NCBI GenBank assembly: GCA_964035545.1
Contig: OZ037772.1
Coordinates: forward strand, 6,011,389-6,075,388
Length of the DNA stretch: 64,000 nucleotides
Direction: 5' to 3'
Source: Bugula neritina
Taxonomy: Eukaryota; Bryozoa; Gymnolaemata; Cheilostomatida; Bugulidae
Positions 33,601 to 45,404 of this stretch are shown in pieces. Both the position numbers and the translations under genes were made by a program. Position 1 is the first letter of the stretch. Every line of letters starts with the position of its first letter. The notes under the pieces were generated by a model. The model had not been told where the DNA came from and did no database searches. It was given only the letters and a program-made list of their open reading frames with translations.

Positions 33601-36600
33601 TATTTAGTCTCCATCCCTGTGGGAACCTCTGATTAAAGAATCCCAGACACACACTTCATTTAAGCAATAATAAAACATTCATATCTACAATCTTAGCTAT
33701 CACCTACAGCCTGGTTGAGGGTTGTATGCTAGAATAATTTCGCTTTATTGTGAAAAATAATTGCCCTCACTTGGATTCGAACCTGAGACCTTCGGCTTGC
33801 AAGCAGGGAGGGGGGGGGGGCGGAGCTAACCGTTGCACCAGGGATAATCATAACACAACATTGTAAAGTACATCCTGAAATAATTTGGGAGTTCTGATCA
33901 CATACTGATTATGTATTTAGTAGGTGCTGAAGTCTGTAGTATTATAAAATAATAGTATAATATAATTGCTGACTTTGATCACGTGCTATTCTTAGCTGCT
34001 GCAACACACAGCCTAATCACTGAGCTGTTTTAAAAGTTCAAAAATGAAACATTCAAGCCCGCCCAGCAATTTCACAACTAGACCATGGCTGCTCTGCTTA
34101 CTAACGCTACTTACCAATGAGTTCAGTTTCTTAATGAGTTTGCCATTGAAGAAGAGAAGTGAACCCAGAGGCAGGGCGTACATCACGGTCATGTACATTC
34201 CAAACGCGTAGGAATACTTGTATATCTCGTTGGCGCCGAGGGAGTTTGCGGGTGTGAGGAAGTAGCCGGTACACGGGTCTATGGCCTTCTTAGCCACCTG
34301 AAACAGGATATTCGTAGTGAGTGGGAGTCATGAGACCAAGCTCTGGCACAACCAAAATCATAATCTTTGTCTCAATTCCAAATTTTCCTCCAACCAAGAA
34401 ATTAACTTCATAAACTTTTCAAACTGTTATCTTATTCATATTGAGTTTAATCATTTTGATTCCAAGATAGTTACTTCCAGAACCGCTGACTTTTAAAGTC
34501 AAAAGTTGACCCACATTGGTTTTAGTAATTAGGTTCCTGCAGGATAAACAAAACAATTGATTAATTACAACTTTCAAGGCACCATCTTAAAACTTTTTAT
34601 CATGTTTGTTCACAATAATAAAAACAAAACAATTGAAAATAACATTAAAGTTTAATTGAATTATCGACAGCAGCTAACAACAGGTGAAAATATATATTGC
34701 AAGAGCAAGTATAATATGGCGAGTCTAACAACCATTTACCATTAAATTCAGGTTTGGAAAAAAATTACCTGCATGATAAAAAAGCTAACCTATTGTTTAA
34801 GTTGTCTATACATCAGTTAGCTATATAAGTGTTTTTTAGATACTCAAATCATGTTTTAATCAACTGTCTTTTATTTTACAGCCTGACCCACACATTTATG
34901 TTATACTATATAATGAGTTTCAGTCTGATACTAAAATACCGGATGCCATATAGCATGTACTGTAATGCTTTCTAGCAATTGTCTTACCTGCAAAATTTTG
35001 TAGTACTCAAAAAACCTTGGAATATTATATACTACTGATACAATTACTATTCCAAGCACGACTTTGTTGGCAATCTTTATCCGACACCATTTCATAGCTT
35101 TCAGTGGGTGACACACATGGATGTACCTAAACATAGATCGACAGTCTTGTGCATACATGTGACACACATGTGACTTATTGCAACACATGTGACTTATATG
35201 TGACTTATGTGACACATGTGACTCATATTATTCGTGACATATATAAAGAGCTAGGGACTACTGATTTAGTAAACACGATGTCATGGGTTCGAACCCCAAC
35301 AAAGACCATTGGTGATGTTAAAAAGAGCGTCCAGTCATATTTTCTCCTGTGCCACATCTCAATAAATCCTTAGCCGCTTTAAAAGAAACCCTTTTCCATC
35401 AGGGGTCTCTCACAAATGACTCATATCCTACATGTGACTCATATACGCGAAACTTATTATTATATAAAGATCAGAAAAAGAGATTAATTCTTAAACTTAA
35501 ACTACATTTACAAGAGCAGTGGTGGAGAAATTTTATCATCTAAATTTCTTTAGTAAATGTTGGTTTGAGGCCTCCTGTGAAAAGATAAATTCTAGAACAC
35601 AGTCATTTCTTAATTTCTCCATTAATTAGTAATCAAAATAAATATATAACTTCTGCAATACAGATACTTGCAGTCTTTGAACCAAATCGAATCATAAAAC
35701 ACTCAACATATTTACATGCCTATATATAACATGTAAATACAAATTGTAAGTGTGCTATTGACTTATTGTGTGGCAGAAACTTGAAATAACCAGCTGGTAA
35801 ATACAAAGGGAAGACAACTTTCCAAGGAAATATTCTATAGCCAGTTAATTTAAGAAACTAGTATCGGCTATAAAGAGGTTAAAGTAATTAATATACTAAT
35901 ACTTCATGCACACCTGCCCTACCTACACCGTAACAGCAAATATCAGCCATTTTTACAAATGTCTGAGCTTCCTGTACGGCGTTGCTGTACAATATGATCA
36001 AGCGCTGCTTGATTCAAATAAGTTGCGGTGGGCTCCTATTGGGCAGAAAAACTTTTGTGTCAACTAATTGGATATAATTGTCCAATGAAGTCTCATAGAG
36101 TGTACCTAATAGCGGACTTTGAAAACTTCAACCTAGACACATTAAAAATGGCCGATATTTTACGTTACAGCCTACGGTACGGCAAGTGTGAATGAGGGGA
36201 TAATAGCAATGCTTATGTCAAGATATATTGGTCATATTCTTCTTGCTGTTTTGACACAGTGCTAGCTAATAACATATTTAAAGATTCTAACAGGAAATGG
36301 GAATTTACTCAAACTTGAGTTTTACCCTATTTCTATAAGATGAGCAGGCCACGCATGAGTTAATGCTTAGTTAGGGGTTATTAACTAGATTTAATATCTG
36401 CTACAATACCAAGCTAAGAGGTAAGAGTTGAGAATAAGAAACTAACCCCCTGCTCACACATTGCCGTATCGTTACAACGTAATGTAAAATATCAGCCATC
36501 TTTAATGTGTATGGGCTGAAGTTTACAAAGTCCGCTATTAGGTAATATATAAGACATTTCACTGGACAGTTTTTTCCAATGAGCTGACGCAAAAGTTTTT

Positions 36601-39600
36601 TTGTCCAATAGGAACCCGCCGCAACTAGTTTGAATCAAGCAGTGCTTAATCCTAACGTACCGTAGCACCGTACAGGAAGCTCAGACATTTGTAAAAATGT
36701 CTGCTATTTTACGTTACGGCAATGTGTGAACAGGAGGTTAGTCATCGAAATACTGTTTGAGTATTTCTTGAGATAGGAGTATGAGACTAACCTGTCCAAA
36801 GCTACGGCAACCACAGTCCACGTGGAGAAACTCTGGCAGATGTAGCTTATTGGCAGAACGCCAATAGTGAGTTTGCCGGCGGTCATGTGATCAACCCAAC
36901 TCTTGGGGAATACTAAAGTGTAGGCGTATCTAAAAATAGAACAAACTGGTTTTAGTTGACTATATGGATGTGTTGCACACTGGGGTTAGAGCATTGTCCT
37001 AATAGAGCAAGCTCAAGGGTCCGAACCCCTGGTAGGGCTATTGGCGATGTTAGGAAAAACTTTTGGTTATTACTGCTCTCGTTTACTACAATATAACAAG
37101 CCTTAATGCCTCCTCCAAAACCCTTACTATCAAGGATGGGTTCTTATAAAAATGAAGACCTTAAAAACAATACCAGAGTTTATAAAATTTTTGTTCAACT
37201 CTGGAGTAGATTATCTGTTTATTACATCATTATAAAAGGATTATTTATGCAAAATATTTGTTTTTGTGCTATATACATTTACACATGCAAGACTATCCAT
37301 CTTATAACCATGCAAACAATATATTTAGCTTACACATTAAATGCCATGTTTATATAGAAATTTGTTAAACTCAGTGTTTGATTTTAGTTTACAGCAAACA
37401 ATATAATAATTGACAATTAGAGCTATTTTTTTCGTTGATATTACTACTCTATACTACAATTACTATATATATATCATATACTACTCTATACTATATACTA
37501 CTCTATATTACTCTATATTACTTACTATATACTATAATACTTGCTCCATATACTATAACTTACTATATATACTGCTTACTCTATACTACTTACTGAAAAA
37601 CATGTTTACTCCGTTTTATCATAATGTGTACTCTCATAAGCATGCTATTTTGATTTAAAGTAAATGCAGTTAGAGACATGTGTAAGCTCTCTTTTAGCTG
37701 TTTAAGAAATTTAAGCAGGAGAATGTTTTTAATGTTGAACAGATTCATTAACTTTCATAGTTTTTTACTATCACACGGTGAATTTACCTTGTATAGCACC
37801 TGTGGAAGTTAATGATGAGCACAATTATAGTGAAATAATAAATTAATAAGAATATAAATCATTGCCTTTCGTGAAATTCAAGTTTTTTACCTAGTCATGT
37901 CAGACGAGTATCACAAACATGTGAATATATCATAAATACTTGTCGTTATAAATAACGATATAAATATCTCTTAATGACGGCATATTTCATTGATGGATCT
38001 TGAAGTTATGCAGAGATTTATGTTTGCTTCATGAGGTTCTAGAGTTCACTTATATTGACACTCACTACTTTTTGCTCTTTAGATGTCAAGGGCTTATCCA
38101 AAGTGTCTAATTTAATGAGTCAAATTGAGAAATTTATTATAACCAGTCAATGCAGCATTTATTTCTCTGTAAGCATGTGATAAAAGTTGAACTTTTTGAC
38201 TATATTACGAAAGATACATTTTTTTGAATACGTTATTAAAAGCTGCAGCAGTTGTGTAGTGGTTAGAGTGTTGACCTAGTAAACACGAGCTCAGTGGTTC
38301 TAGTCCAAACACCCGCGGGATGTAAGAAAGAGCATCCGGTCATAATGGCCCGTAATTTACATATGAACAAGTCCTTGAAACAAAAACATTTAAAAAAAAA
38401 CCATTCTATCAGGGGTTCTCACAGGGGTGAGATTTTGTTTATTTATAACTATAGTCATTTCCACCAAATTTAGTAGCTTTGTAAAGATTTGGAAGTTTAA
38501 GACTTAAAAATTTCAAACTATTCTAGGTATAATTTTGAGTGGATGTATAATAATATATCTTACTATAGGTTACTCATGACCTATGCCCTCTTTTACTGTG
38601 CTACGAATAGTCTTTATAAAACTTTTGACTGTAAAGTTCTAATCTATTCTCCCCAAATGCTTGTGACAGTTGTGAAGATACCAAATAAATTAAACTTATT
38701 GAAAAATAAGTTTAATGTGCTTAAAAATAGCTCTGACACCTATACATAGAAATGCTTTTTTGACAAATTTGAGACCTTGCAATAAAATTATTCAACCCAA
38801 AAAAGGTTAAATAAATTTTACTTCAAGAATGATTGTATAGTTTTGAAAGTGTCAATAGAGGGGTTTCAGACATCCCTCCAGAGGAATTTGTATTTTAAAG
38901 TTGTCTCCCCCTACAGGTATTGGGGGCAGTCTCCATGATATATAGAAGGCCCATAAAATAAGTAGAGATGTATGGTTTGAGTGAAGACTACTACTAGTAT
39001 AAGTTTCATTTTTTCTGAGATTATTATTTTGGCATAGGTACACATATGAGCAGTTTCAGAATTTTTTTAAAAAAATTTGTTAATGATAAATGGCACAGAA
39101 AGAAAACTTCAAAGCATATTTGTGGTTTTAGTTATTGAGCAAATCTGAAGCTGGCAGCTGTCATTATTATTTGCTTTGCTGACTGTAACCAGTCTGGTTA
39201 GAGCTGCTAACCTTTCAACTCTTAGAACAATAATAACATGCTCGTACACTATATAGCTGCACTAGTGGGCTCTGTCTTACTGAACTCCAAATGCTCCAAA
39301 TTATGGGTTGGAACACATGCCTGTACGTTTATGAAGGCACTGGCTCATTTGTATTAACATGTTCACGTACTTACACACCTACACTATGAAAATAACTAAG
39401 CCACCCTACTATCTAATATTTCTATATATCAAAAAAATTATTATAAATATAAAGATATGTATTAAAATAGATAGATTAAATTTGTAATTTCAAACAACAT
39501 CTTATCTAAAAATGCCAAACACTGTATAACTATATATATTTTTTAAAAGCATTTGTTTACATGGCATGCCTGCAAGTCAATGAAAATATTTAGAGAACAG

Positions 39601-42600
39601 TAAAAAGAAGCATATAAATTTCAGAATAGTTTCTTCTTTTCTGAGATGAATATTTTGGAAATGTCCCACCATTCAACATTTAAATTAAGTCTGTAAAAAA
39701 AATTTCACAGTGTATTTTCAATAAATAACTATTCTTGCAAGCTGTTTGTATACCAACATTCCTAATAAAGAAATGTTTTTGGAGCATTGTAAATTGTATA
39801 CTGCTGCATTGCAGAAAAAAAATCATCAAAAAAAAGCACTTTTCAGCCAAAGCAACTTATTTTGTTTTCAAAAAAAGTTGAAATGTACATTTAGTACCAG
39901 CTGTAAAGTATAGAAAGAACAACTATGTCATAATGACTGCATTCTTATGACACTAATAAAATTAAGATTGGCTTTACTCCATACGGGTCTTGCTCAAAGG
40001 TGGAGTTCTAAATAATGCTACTAAGTTTCACTAAATTCCCAGATAATACTTTTTATATCAAATCATTTGGCTTTACTGATTTAGCTATATTATGTACATT
40101 TTGTACTTATTTATCTCTAGGTCAGATTTCAGCCATATATTTGACCGCATTGCTATACTTCCTTTGTGCCAGCATTCTCTCCTTTATATCTTTTCTGTGG
40201 TTTCTAATAATTTTCAGTGGTATGTCACTGTATGTAAACTATGTGAACCATCAGGCTATCTCTTACACAATGCATGCTGCTATAAGAATAACAGCAGCTG
40301 TTTTGTATTCAATCAACCTCGTTGCAAGAATTTTGTTTGCTTGAAGCTCTCTGTTGAGTAGCTGTCTCTCTATATTACATAACTGCTTATTCAAGAAAGT
40401 GCACGATGAGAACTGTCCAACTTTAGCTGTCTAACTTAAATTACATTATATAGGATTACATCACTACATAATAAGCTGATTAAACAACACATATAAATCG
40501 GCCAAAAACACTACACACTTGACTAGCTCTAGTTGGACTCATTTATATTTCGAGTTTTTTACATTACTTGAACATGCTTTAGCCAATTTGTTGCATTATT
40601 TTTCATCCATACATGTAATACAAAGATTTAGTATATTATTTTTTAGGTTTGGATTGTCTAATAGGCAGGTATTGCAGATATTTAATCAGACTGCGAAGTT
40701 GCTTAGAGAAGCTCTAAATCCAATGATAGTATTTTATCGACACAAGGAGGTTAATAAAACAATTCCACCTCAATGAACTTTGACCTAGTTAACTAGACCA
40801 CTGTAAAATGGCATGCCAGAACAAACACAAACCAGCTTGCAAGAATAATTATTCATTGAAAATACACTGTGAAAAATTCTTTTACAGACTTAATTTAAAT
40901 GTTGAATTGTGGGACATTTCCAAAATATTTATCTCAGAAAAGAAGAAACTATTCTGAAATTTATATGCTTCCTTTTACTGTTCTTTAAATATTTTCATTG
41001 ACTTGCAGGCATGTCATGTAAACAAATGCTTTTAAAAAATATATATAGTTATACAGTGTTTGGCATTTTTAGATAAGATGTTGTTTGAAATTACAAATTT
41101 AATCTATCTATTTTAATACATATCTTTATATTTATAATAATTTTTTTGATATATAGAAATATTAGATAGTAGGGTGGCTTAGTTATTTTCATAGTATAGG
41201 TGTGTAAGTACGTGAACATGTTAATACAAATGAGCCAGTGCCTTCATAAACGTACAGGCATGTGTTCCAACCCATAATTTGGAGCATTTGGAGTTCAGTA
41301 AGACAGAGCCCACTAGTGCAGCTATATAGTGTACGAGCATGTTATTATTGTTCTAAGAGTTGAAAGGTTAGCAGCTCTAACCAGACTGGTTACAGTCAGC
41401 AAAGCAAATAATAATGACAGCTGCCAGCTTCAGATTTGCTCAATAACCAAAACCACAAATATGCTTTGAAGTTTTCTTTTTGTGCCATTTATCATTAACA
41501 AAATTTTTTAAAAAATTTCTGAAACTGCTCATATGTGTACCTATGCCAAAATATTAATCTCAGAAAAAATGAAACTTATACTAGTAGTAGTCTTCACTCA
41601 AACCATATATCTCTACTTATTTTATGGGCCTTCTATATATCATTGAGACTGCCCCCAATCCCTGTAGGGGGAGGCAACTTTAAAATACAAATTCCTCTGG
41701 AGGGATGTCTGAAACCCCTCTATTGTCTAACAAATATATGATTTATATATAAGAATATACTGGAATATATTCAATTGTCTATATATTATTTTAAATAATT
41801 TTGTCTTCAAATATGTCAAGCATCTATATTTATAACAAACATAAAATATCTTCATCTTTAAGGAAGTGTTCTAAATTAATTATAATAGCATCTCTCTGAA
41901 AATTATAAGGTTAAACATACAATTTATTTGAGATGCTAATGTGTACTTAAACCCCGTTATACTGGTACATCTTTAGAAAATAGATTACTACCTCTTTTTG
42001 CATTGATTACAGGAAAAGAATATAATTAATATGTGGGAAAATTGTGCCTATGGCATAAATAGACACGGGATACTTCTTCGAATTTTAATTAAAGTAATAA
42101 TAATTGCCTGTGCATTCTATTATTCGTAACACACTTTTGCATACTTTGTGGTTTTAAAACGAATCATTTCCTATTTCTTAAAACTTGTCAAGCATATAAT
42201 ACTTGCTGAGTCATCGTCCAAGTGTCGAAATGAGAGCACCTGCACTAAGTTTTCAACTGGAAGCACTTGCATCAAATGTCAAAATGTAGACACTTTTAAT
42301 TCTATACAGGAATGAATAGATTTGGGATAATTCACATTTTCTATGCAATATTCTGATGCTATGAACATATAATTCATTCACAATTGTTTTATTTTCAAAC
42401 TTACTTTTATATCTGTGAAACAGCTAGCATGTCTTTAAACTAAGGTTTGGAGGGGAAGTGTCAACGCAATCAAGAAAGTGGAAAGTTTTACTATAGGTGT
42501 TAATTATGTTTGTATGATAACGTGGAAATAACATTTCATGTTATTTCATTTTCCACTTTAATGTAACAGAAAGTTTCTAATTAAAGCGTTATGTAGTGAA

Positions 42601-43030
42601 TGAACATGCAAACGTTTGTGTGCATGTGTGCACACATTTGAGTGTATGTGTATGTGTGTGTGTGTGTGTGTGTGCATGTGTGTGCGTTTGCGTGCGTTTG
42701 TGTGTGCGTGTGCGTGTGCATGTGCTTGCGTGCATGTGTGTGTGTATATGTGTGCGTATAATGCAACATATTGGTAAAAGCAAAGGTCAAGGTAAAAGTA
42801 CACACATGTCACTTACCGATGAGCAAACAGATTAGTTGAGATTATTAGAAAAATGTCAAAAGTTGCGAGATTCTTGAGAAATGTTGTTGCAGACGTCCTT
42901 CTCTTCTGTCTGCTGAAGGTGAGGATTACCAGGAGGTTACCGAGTATTCCAACCAGTGATACGCTCATAATCAGCACAAAGTTGAACAGTTTGTAGGGGG
43001 CCATCTTGTCCTCCCCTACCTCAGAGCAAA
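26839..43030 (-). CDS. Rhodopsin-type neuropeptide GPCR, FMRFamide-receptor-like; N-terminal exon(s) not found
   Basis: Exons on the minus strand: 43030-42817, 36929-36792, 35126-34988, 34297-34115, 30474-30376, 29282-29143, 28495-28366, 27563-27454 and possibly 26903-26839; phases all agree, giving about 405 residues. Visible: TM1 ([20 protein letters not shown]), TM2 ([14 protein letters not shown]), TM3 ending ALDRY, with the DRY codons split across exons and followed by [11 protein letters not shown]4 followed by [13 protein letters not shown]2 cysteine in DPCTGYF, TM5 ([12 protein letters not shown]), TM6 with FLVCQIPDM, TM7 with NASINFVVY in place of NPxxY, then a Ser-rich acidic tail. 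YNIPRFFE and the NFxxY variant fit the FMRFamide-receptor-like group; the position of the usual TM3 cysteine is Thr. The exon at 43030 is open upstream, so the extracellular N-terminus lies further right or begins at MAPYK. The tail may end at TGA (27450) or read through a splice into the 26903 exon. Ligand not inferable. Confidence 0.88.
27236..27367 (+). mobile_element. Short palindromic MITE (family C), copy 2
   Basis: Termini AGCAGCCCTGAGTTGGGGTT and CACCCCAAACTCTGAGCTGC are inverted relatives of each other and of the element at 23109. It lies in the GPCR intron before the possible last exon. Confidence 0.6.
28155..28345 (+). repeat. Degenerate 13-14-bp tandem repeat
   Basis: About 13 diverged copies of TTATTAGTCATAGT, adjoining the donor of the GPCR exon 28495-28366 at a distance of about 20 bp. 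Confidence 0.75.
28594..28752 (+). repeat. tRNA-derived SINE (family 1), internally deleted
   Basis: Starts AGCAGCCGTGATCTTAGGGT, lacks most of the B-box region, then the body GATGCCAAGAAGAGCATCCA and 3' CAGGGGTTTCTCACAGGGAT. GPCR intron. Confidence 0.75.
29866..30070 (+). repeat. tRNA-headed SINE, divergent body
   Basis: AGCAGCGGTGGCCTAGTAAA and GGTCATGGGTTCAAATCT match the family-1 head. The body differs (TGTTGCAAGCAGAAGCCCCC) and ends near AGAGATGGTGATTTTAA, as does the copy at 58325. Confidence 0.6.
30612..30672 (+). repeat. (TA)n microsatellite with palindromic flanks
   Basis: A pure TA tract whose flanks (ATATACTATCATTTACTTTA and its complement) form a longer hairpin. GPCR intron. Confidence 0.9.
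31925..32110 (-). repeat. tRNA-derived SINE (family 1), decayed
   Basis: Recognisable 3' region (CATGCAAGTTTGTAGTTACT, GAAGCCCTGATAGAA) and body with many substitutions. GPCR intron. Confidence 0.55.
33078..33192 (+). repeat. About 37-bp tandem repeat, three copies
   Basis: ACACAAGTAAAAGGGTTTTG followed by TAGAAGATTTACAGTAG, repeated three times in the 34115-30474 GPCR intron. Confidence 0.9.
33765..33845 (-). repeat. tRNA-like SINE head (family 3), interrupted by a poly-G run
   Basis: Minus strand: CCTGGTGCAACGGTTAGCTC, a C-run, then GGTCTCAGGTTCGAATCCAA. The 3' flank AATTATTTTTCACAAT is shared with the copy at 45405. Confidence 0.6.
35149..35232 (+). repeat. ACATGTGACTTA-type degenerate tandem
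   Basis: About seven diverged units around CACATGTGACTTAT, just upstream (minus-strand sense) of the GPCR exon 35126-34988. Confidence 0.7.
35246..35412 (+). repeat. tRNA-derived SINE (family 1), 5' truncated
   Basis: ATGGGTTCGAACCCCAACAA B box, then GATGTTAAAAAGAGCGTCCA and CATCAGGGGTCTCTCACA. Confidence 0.8.
35915..36199 (+). mobile_element. MITE (family D), copy 1
   Basis: Inverted termini (CACCTGCCCTACCTACACCG left; CGGCAAGTGTGAATGAGGGG right). The interior shares TTGATTCAAATAAGTTGCGG and TTACAAATGTCTGAGCTTCC with copy 2 in reverse orientation. Confidence 0.65.
36446..36737 (-). mobile_element. MITE (family D), copy 2, inverted relative to copy 1
   Basis: Termini CCCCCTGCTCACACATTGCC and GGCAATGTGTGAACAGGAGG are inverted repeats of about 22 bp. 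It lies 55 bp downstream (gene sense) of the GPCR exon 36929-36792. Confidence 0.75.
36970..37145 (+). repeat. tRNA-derived SINE (family 1), decayed
   Basis: GGGGTTAGAGCATTGTCCTA and GGGTCCGAACCCCTGGTAGG preserve the head; GCGATGTTAGGAAAAACTTT marks the body. It overlaps the left end of an unrelated spurious ORF. Confidence 0.7.
37430..37595 (+). repeat. Degenerate TACTCTATA/TACTATATA tandem
   Basis: Simple-sequence drift of a short unit of about 9-10 bp in the long GPCR intron. Confidence 0.7.
38241..38428 (+). repeat. tRNA-derived SINE (family 1)
   Basis: GTTGTGTAGTGGTTAGAGTG A box, a diverged B box (GTGGTTCTAGTCC), body GATGTAAGAAAGAGCATCCG and 3' CTATCAGGGGTTCTCACAGG. Confidence 0.8.
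40015..40344 (+). CDS. Hydrophobic 109-aa ORF inside the long-TIR element
   Basis: Several membrane-length hydrophobic stretches ([56 protein letters not shown]). The TDL-containing first helix is loosely reminiscent of a 7TM TM2. An overlapping frame is also open for 89 codons. No relative is recognised, and it could be chance in AT-rich DNA. Confidence 0.2.
   Translation: MLLSFTKFPDNTFYIKSFGFTDLAILCTFCTYLSLGQISAIYLTALLYFLCASILSFISFLWFLIIFSGMSLYVNYVNHQAISYTMHAAIRITAAVLYSINLVARILFA
40519..40776 (+). CDS. 85-aa ORF inside the long-TIR element
   Basis: Ends [20 protein letters not shown]. The NP plus aromatic and basic run is loosely like the TM7/helix-8 boundary of a 7TM receptor. It lies downstream of and on the same strand as the 109-aa ORF, with stops between. 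Highly tentative. Confidence 0.2.
   Translation: MTSSSWTHLYFEFFTLLEHALANLLHYFSSIHVIQRFSILFFRFGLSNRQVLQIFNQTAKLLREALNPMIVFYRHKEVNKTIPPQ
42636..42752 (+). repeat. (TG)n microsatellite
   Basis: TG dinucleotide tract with CG and CA interruptions about 65-180 bp inside the donor of the GPCR TM1 exon. Confidence 0.95.
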
Positions 43031-43102
43031 CTAGAAACGTAGAAACAACAGCTATATAGATGCAAGTTAAAACAAATGAAAGCTTGCATGCAGCCTCTAT
43101 AC

Positions 43103-43428
43103 CAGAGGTGTCCAACCTTTTCAGCGGAGAGGGCCACTAAAAGGGAACATTTCGGTGGAGAGGGCCACATTGTCAACTTTAGATTTGTGTGGGGGCCACA
43201 GCATCACTTTATTCCAAACTCCTATGAATCATTACACAATAAAGTCCAAATAGTTACTGCAGGCTGCATATTTTGTAGTGTGTGTATAAATAGGACATTT
43301 AATAGGTGATTTTTCGTTCTAATTCATATACAGCGTGAAAATAGTTTTATGTGTTATGTCTCTGAGTGCCACATAAATGTAGGCTGAGAGCCACATCCGG
43401 CCCTGGGGCCACCCTTTGGACAGCCCTG
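43103..43428 (+). mobile_element. hAT-type MITE with perfect 8-bp target duplication, copy 3
   Basis: A 326-bp element starting CAGAGGTGTCCAACCTTTTC and ending GGACAGCCCTG, flanked on both sides by CTCTATAC. It sits 73 bp upstream of the GPCR TM1 exon. Confidence 0.85.
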
Positions 43429-44621
43429 CTCTATACTATTTGGTTATGGGTATTGACACTATAATAATATGATTATTTACACTAATATTGATATTGATGC
43501 TAATATTGATAACATTATTGATAATGATATTGATACTGTTTCTCATTTATTCGAAATCAGAATAAAAAAAACTCATCCTTTTAGGACCTATAAGGACCAG
43601 GGATGCCATAGTAGCCTTACAGGCATTAGTAGGCTCATGAATGCTATATAGTACATATATGCTATAGTATGCTTACATTATATGCTATCGGATGCTTATA
43701 GACTATAGTACAGTACGTATAGATGCTATAGCATGCCTATATGCTATAGAATGCTTACATTCTATAGTATGTTCATATTCTATAGAATGTGTATCTGCTA
43801 TAGTATACAAATATGCTATAGAATACTTGTAAGCTATAGTAGTCTTGTTTTTTACCTATAGACTCCATAAGAAGATTTTCTATGATCTACCTGACCAATA
43901 CCCGTTTTCTATTATTTTATATATTATTCTATAATATATTATTCTATACTCTACATTCTATATTCTATCTAGTCACTCACTTGCCGCTTTGCAAACCTCT
44001 AAGCATCGGGACTGAATCATTTGATGTAATTTATTACCGGTTAATATTTCACAACATGACATAAAAGGAACATTATAACAATGTGCTAATGCTATTCATC
44101 TCCCTATAAACAATTCTAATACTATAGAGTTCCAAGTATATCCAATATTATTTCCTATTAGTGGTAATACCTATATTACTTCAATAATTTATAGCCTTGA
44201 GTTTTCTCTTTTTAGTAGATTTCTAAGTTGTACGTGGCACACAGTGTATATAATCAAACCACTTTACTCTCTTACTAGCTTTCATGCCACCATTTGATAG
44301 ATGATTCTTAAAATAGAATATTAGTTTGATTATGGAGAGATTTGATGAGTCATAGTTAGTATTTTAGACATTGGGCTTTTCAATACAGAAATAAAAACCT
44401 TGCTAAACATTTCTAGATATGTTGGTTACTATGCAGACGTACTGGTACCACGTGTTTTAGACGAGGCTAACTTATGCGTAATGTTAGTGTAACTATGCAA
44501 TAATGTACAATGTAATGATAACACCCTATATAAGTATATGTTTTATATATTGTATATAATTATACACAATAATGTGCTATTATAATATACCATACTGTAT
44601 TATCATATAATGTTATATAAA

Positions 44622-44839
44622 ACTCACGCAAGTTTATAGTCACCATCCCTGTGAAAAACCCCTGATGGAAAGGGTTTTGTTAAAGTGGGCTAAAGACTTA
44701 TTTAGATGAGGCACAGGAACAATTATGACTAGATGCTCTTCCTAACATCACCAATGAATTTTTTTTTGGTGGGGGGATTCGAACCCTTGACTTCATGTTT
44801 ACTAGGCAAATGCTCTAACCTCTAAACCACGGCTTCCCC
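44622..44839 (-). repeat. tRNA-derived SINE (family 1)
   Basis: Full-length copy. Minus-strand head GGTTTAGAGGTTAGAGCATT, B box GGTTCGAATCC, an A-run, body GATGTTAGGAAGAGCATCTA. Confidence 0.85.
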
Positions 44840-45404
44840 ATATTATATATATATACTGTATTACCATGTGCTGTGTTACTAGATAAGCATCCTATTTCAC
44901 TAACTGCTATTGCAACCTCAAGTGTTCTAGACCGTACTTCTCACCCTTACAACACTAAAGACAAGTTCCATGTATTAACTACTCATATATTTATACTTTA
45001 CCTAAAAATGGGAAAATTCATTAGTTTAATCCTACACTCAGAAAACAGATGTTTTAAAACCAAAGAATAATAGTAGAATATACACCCAGTATATAACCTC
45101 CCCAGGGTAGTATATGAAATACTACAATAATCTATGGATTACTTTAATCCAATTGACATCAAAGAGAGTGAGTGAGCTATATCTCCTGTATCAATGCTAA
45201 TAGCTTCGTACTCGACTCTGAAACTCCATGCGTTTATCTCTTTGTGCAGTTTAATTTAAACAAACAACCCAGTACAGCTATAGCATTAAGTCAAAAGATT
45301 AAAAACTAAAAATAGAAAGAAATTTTATGGTTGCCTTAATTTATTTTGACATTTTCACTCTTTGTAGCAGGAAAATGCTTTTATATACCCTTTGATTGTG
45401 AAAA

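Larger units (their letters stand above)
38853..41725 (+). mobile_element. 2.87-kb transposon with inverted repeats of about 0.9 kb
   Basis: The left arm 38853-39749 and right arm 40826-41725 are inverted copies judged about 95% identical by eye, beginning CAATAGAGGGGTTTCAGACA at both ends. Only about 1.08 kb between them is unique. If the dinucleotide TA inside CAATAG/CTATTG is the target site, the element proper starts GAGGGGTTTCAG, as expected for a TA-targeting superfamily; no other target duplication is evident. No DDE transposase motif was recognised. It lies in the 42816-36930 GPCR intron. Confidence 0.85.

Noticed and set aside
42558-42835. Overlapping ORFs rich in His-Thr or Cys-Val on both strands
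   Set aside because: All are frames of the (TG)n/(CA)n tract.
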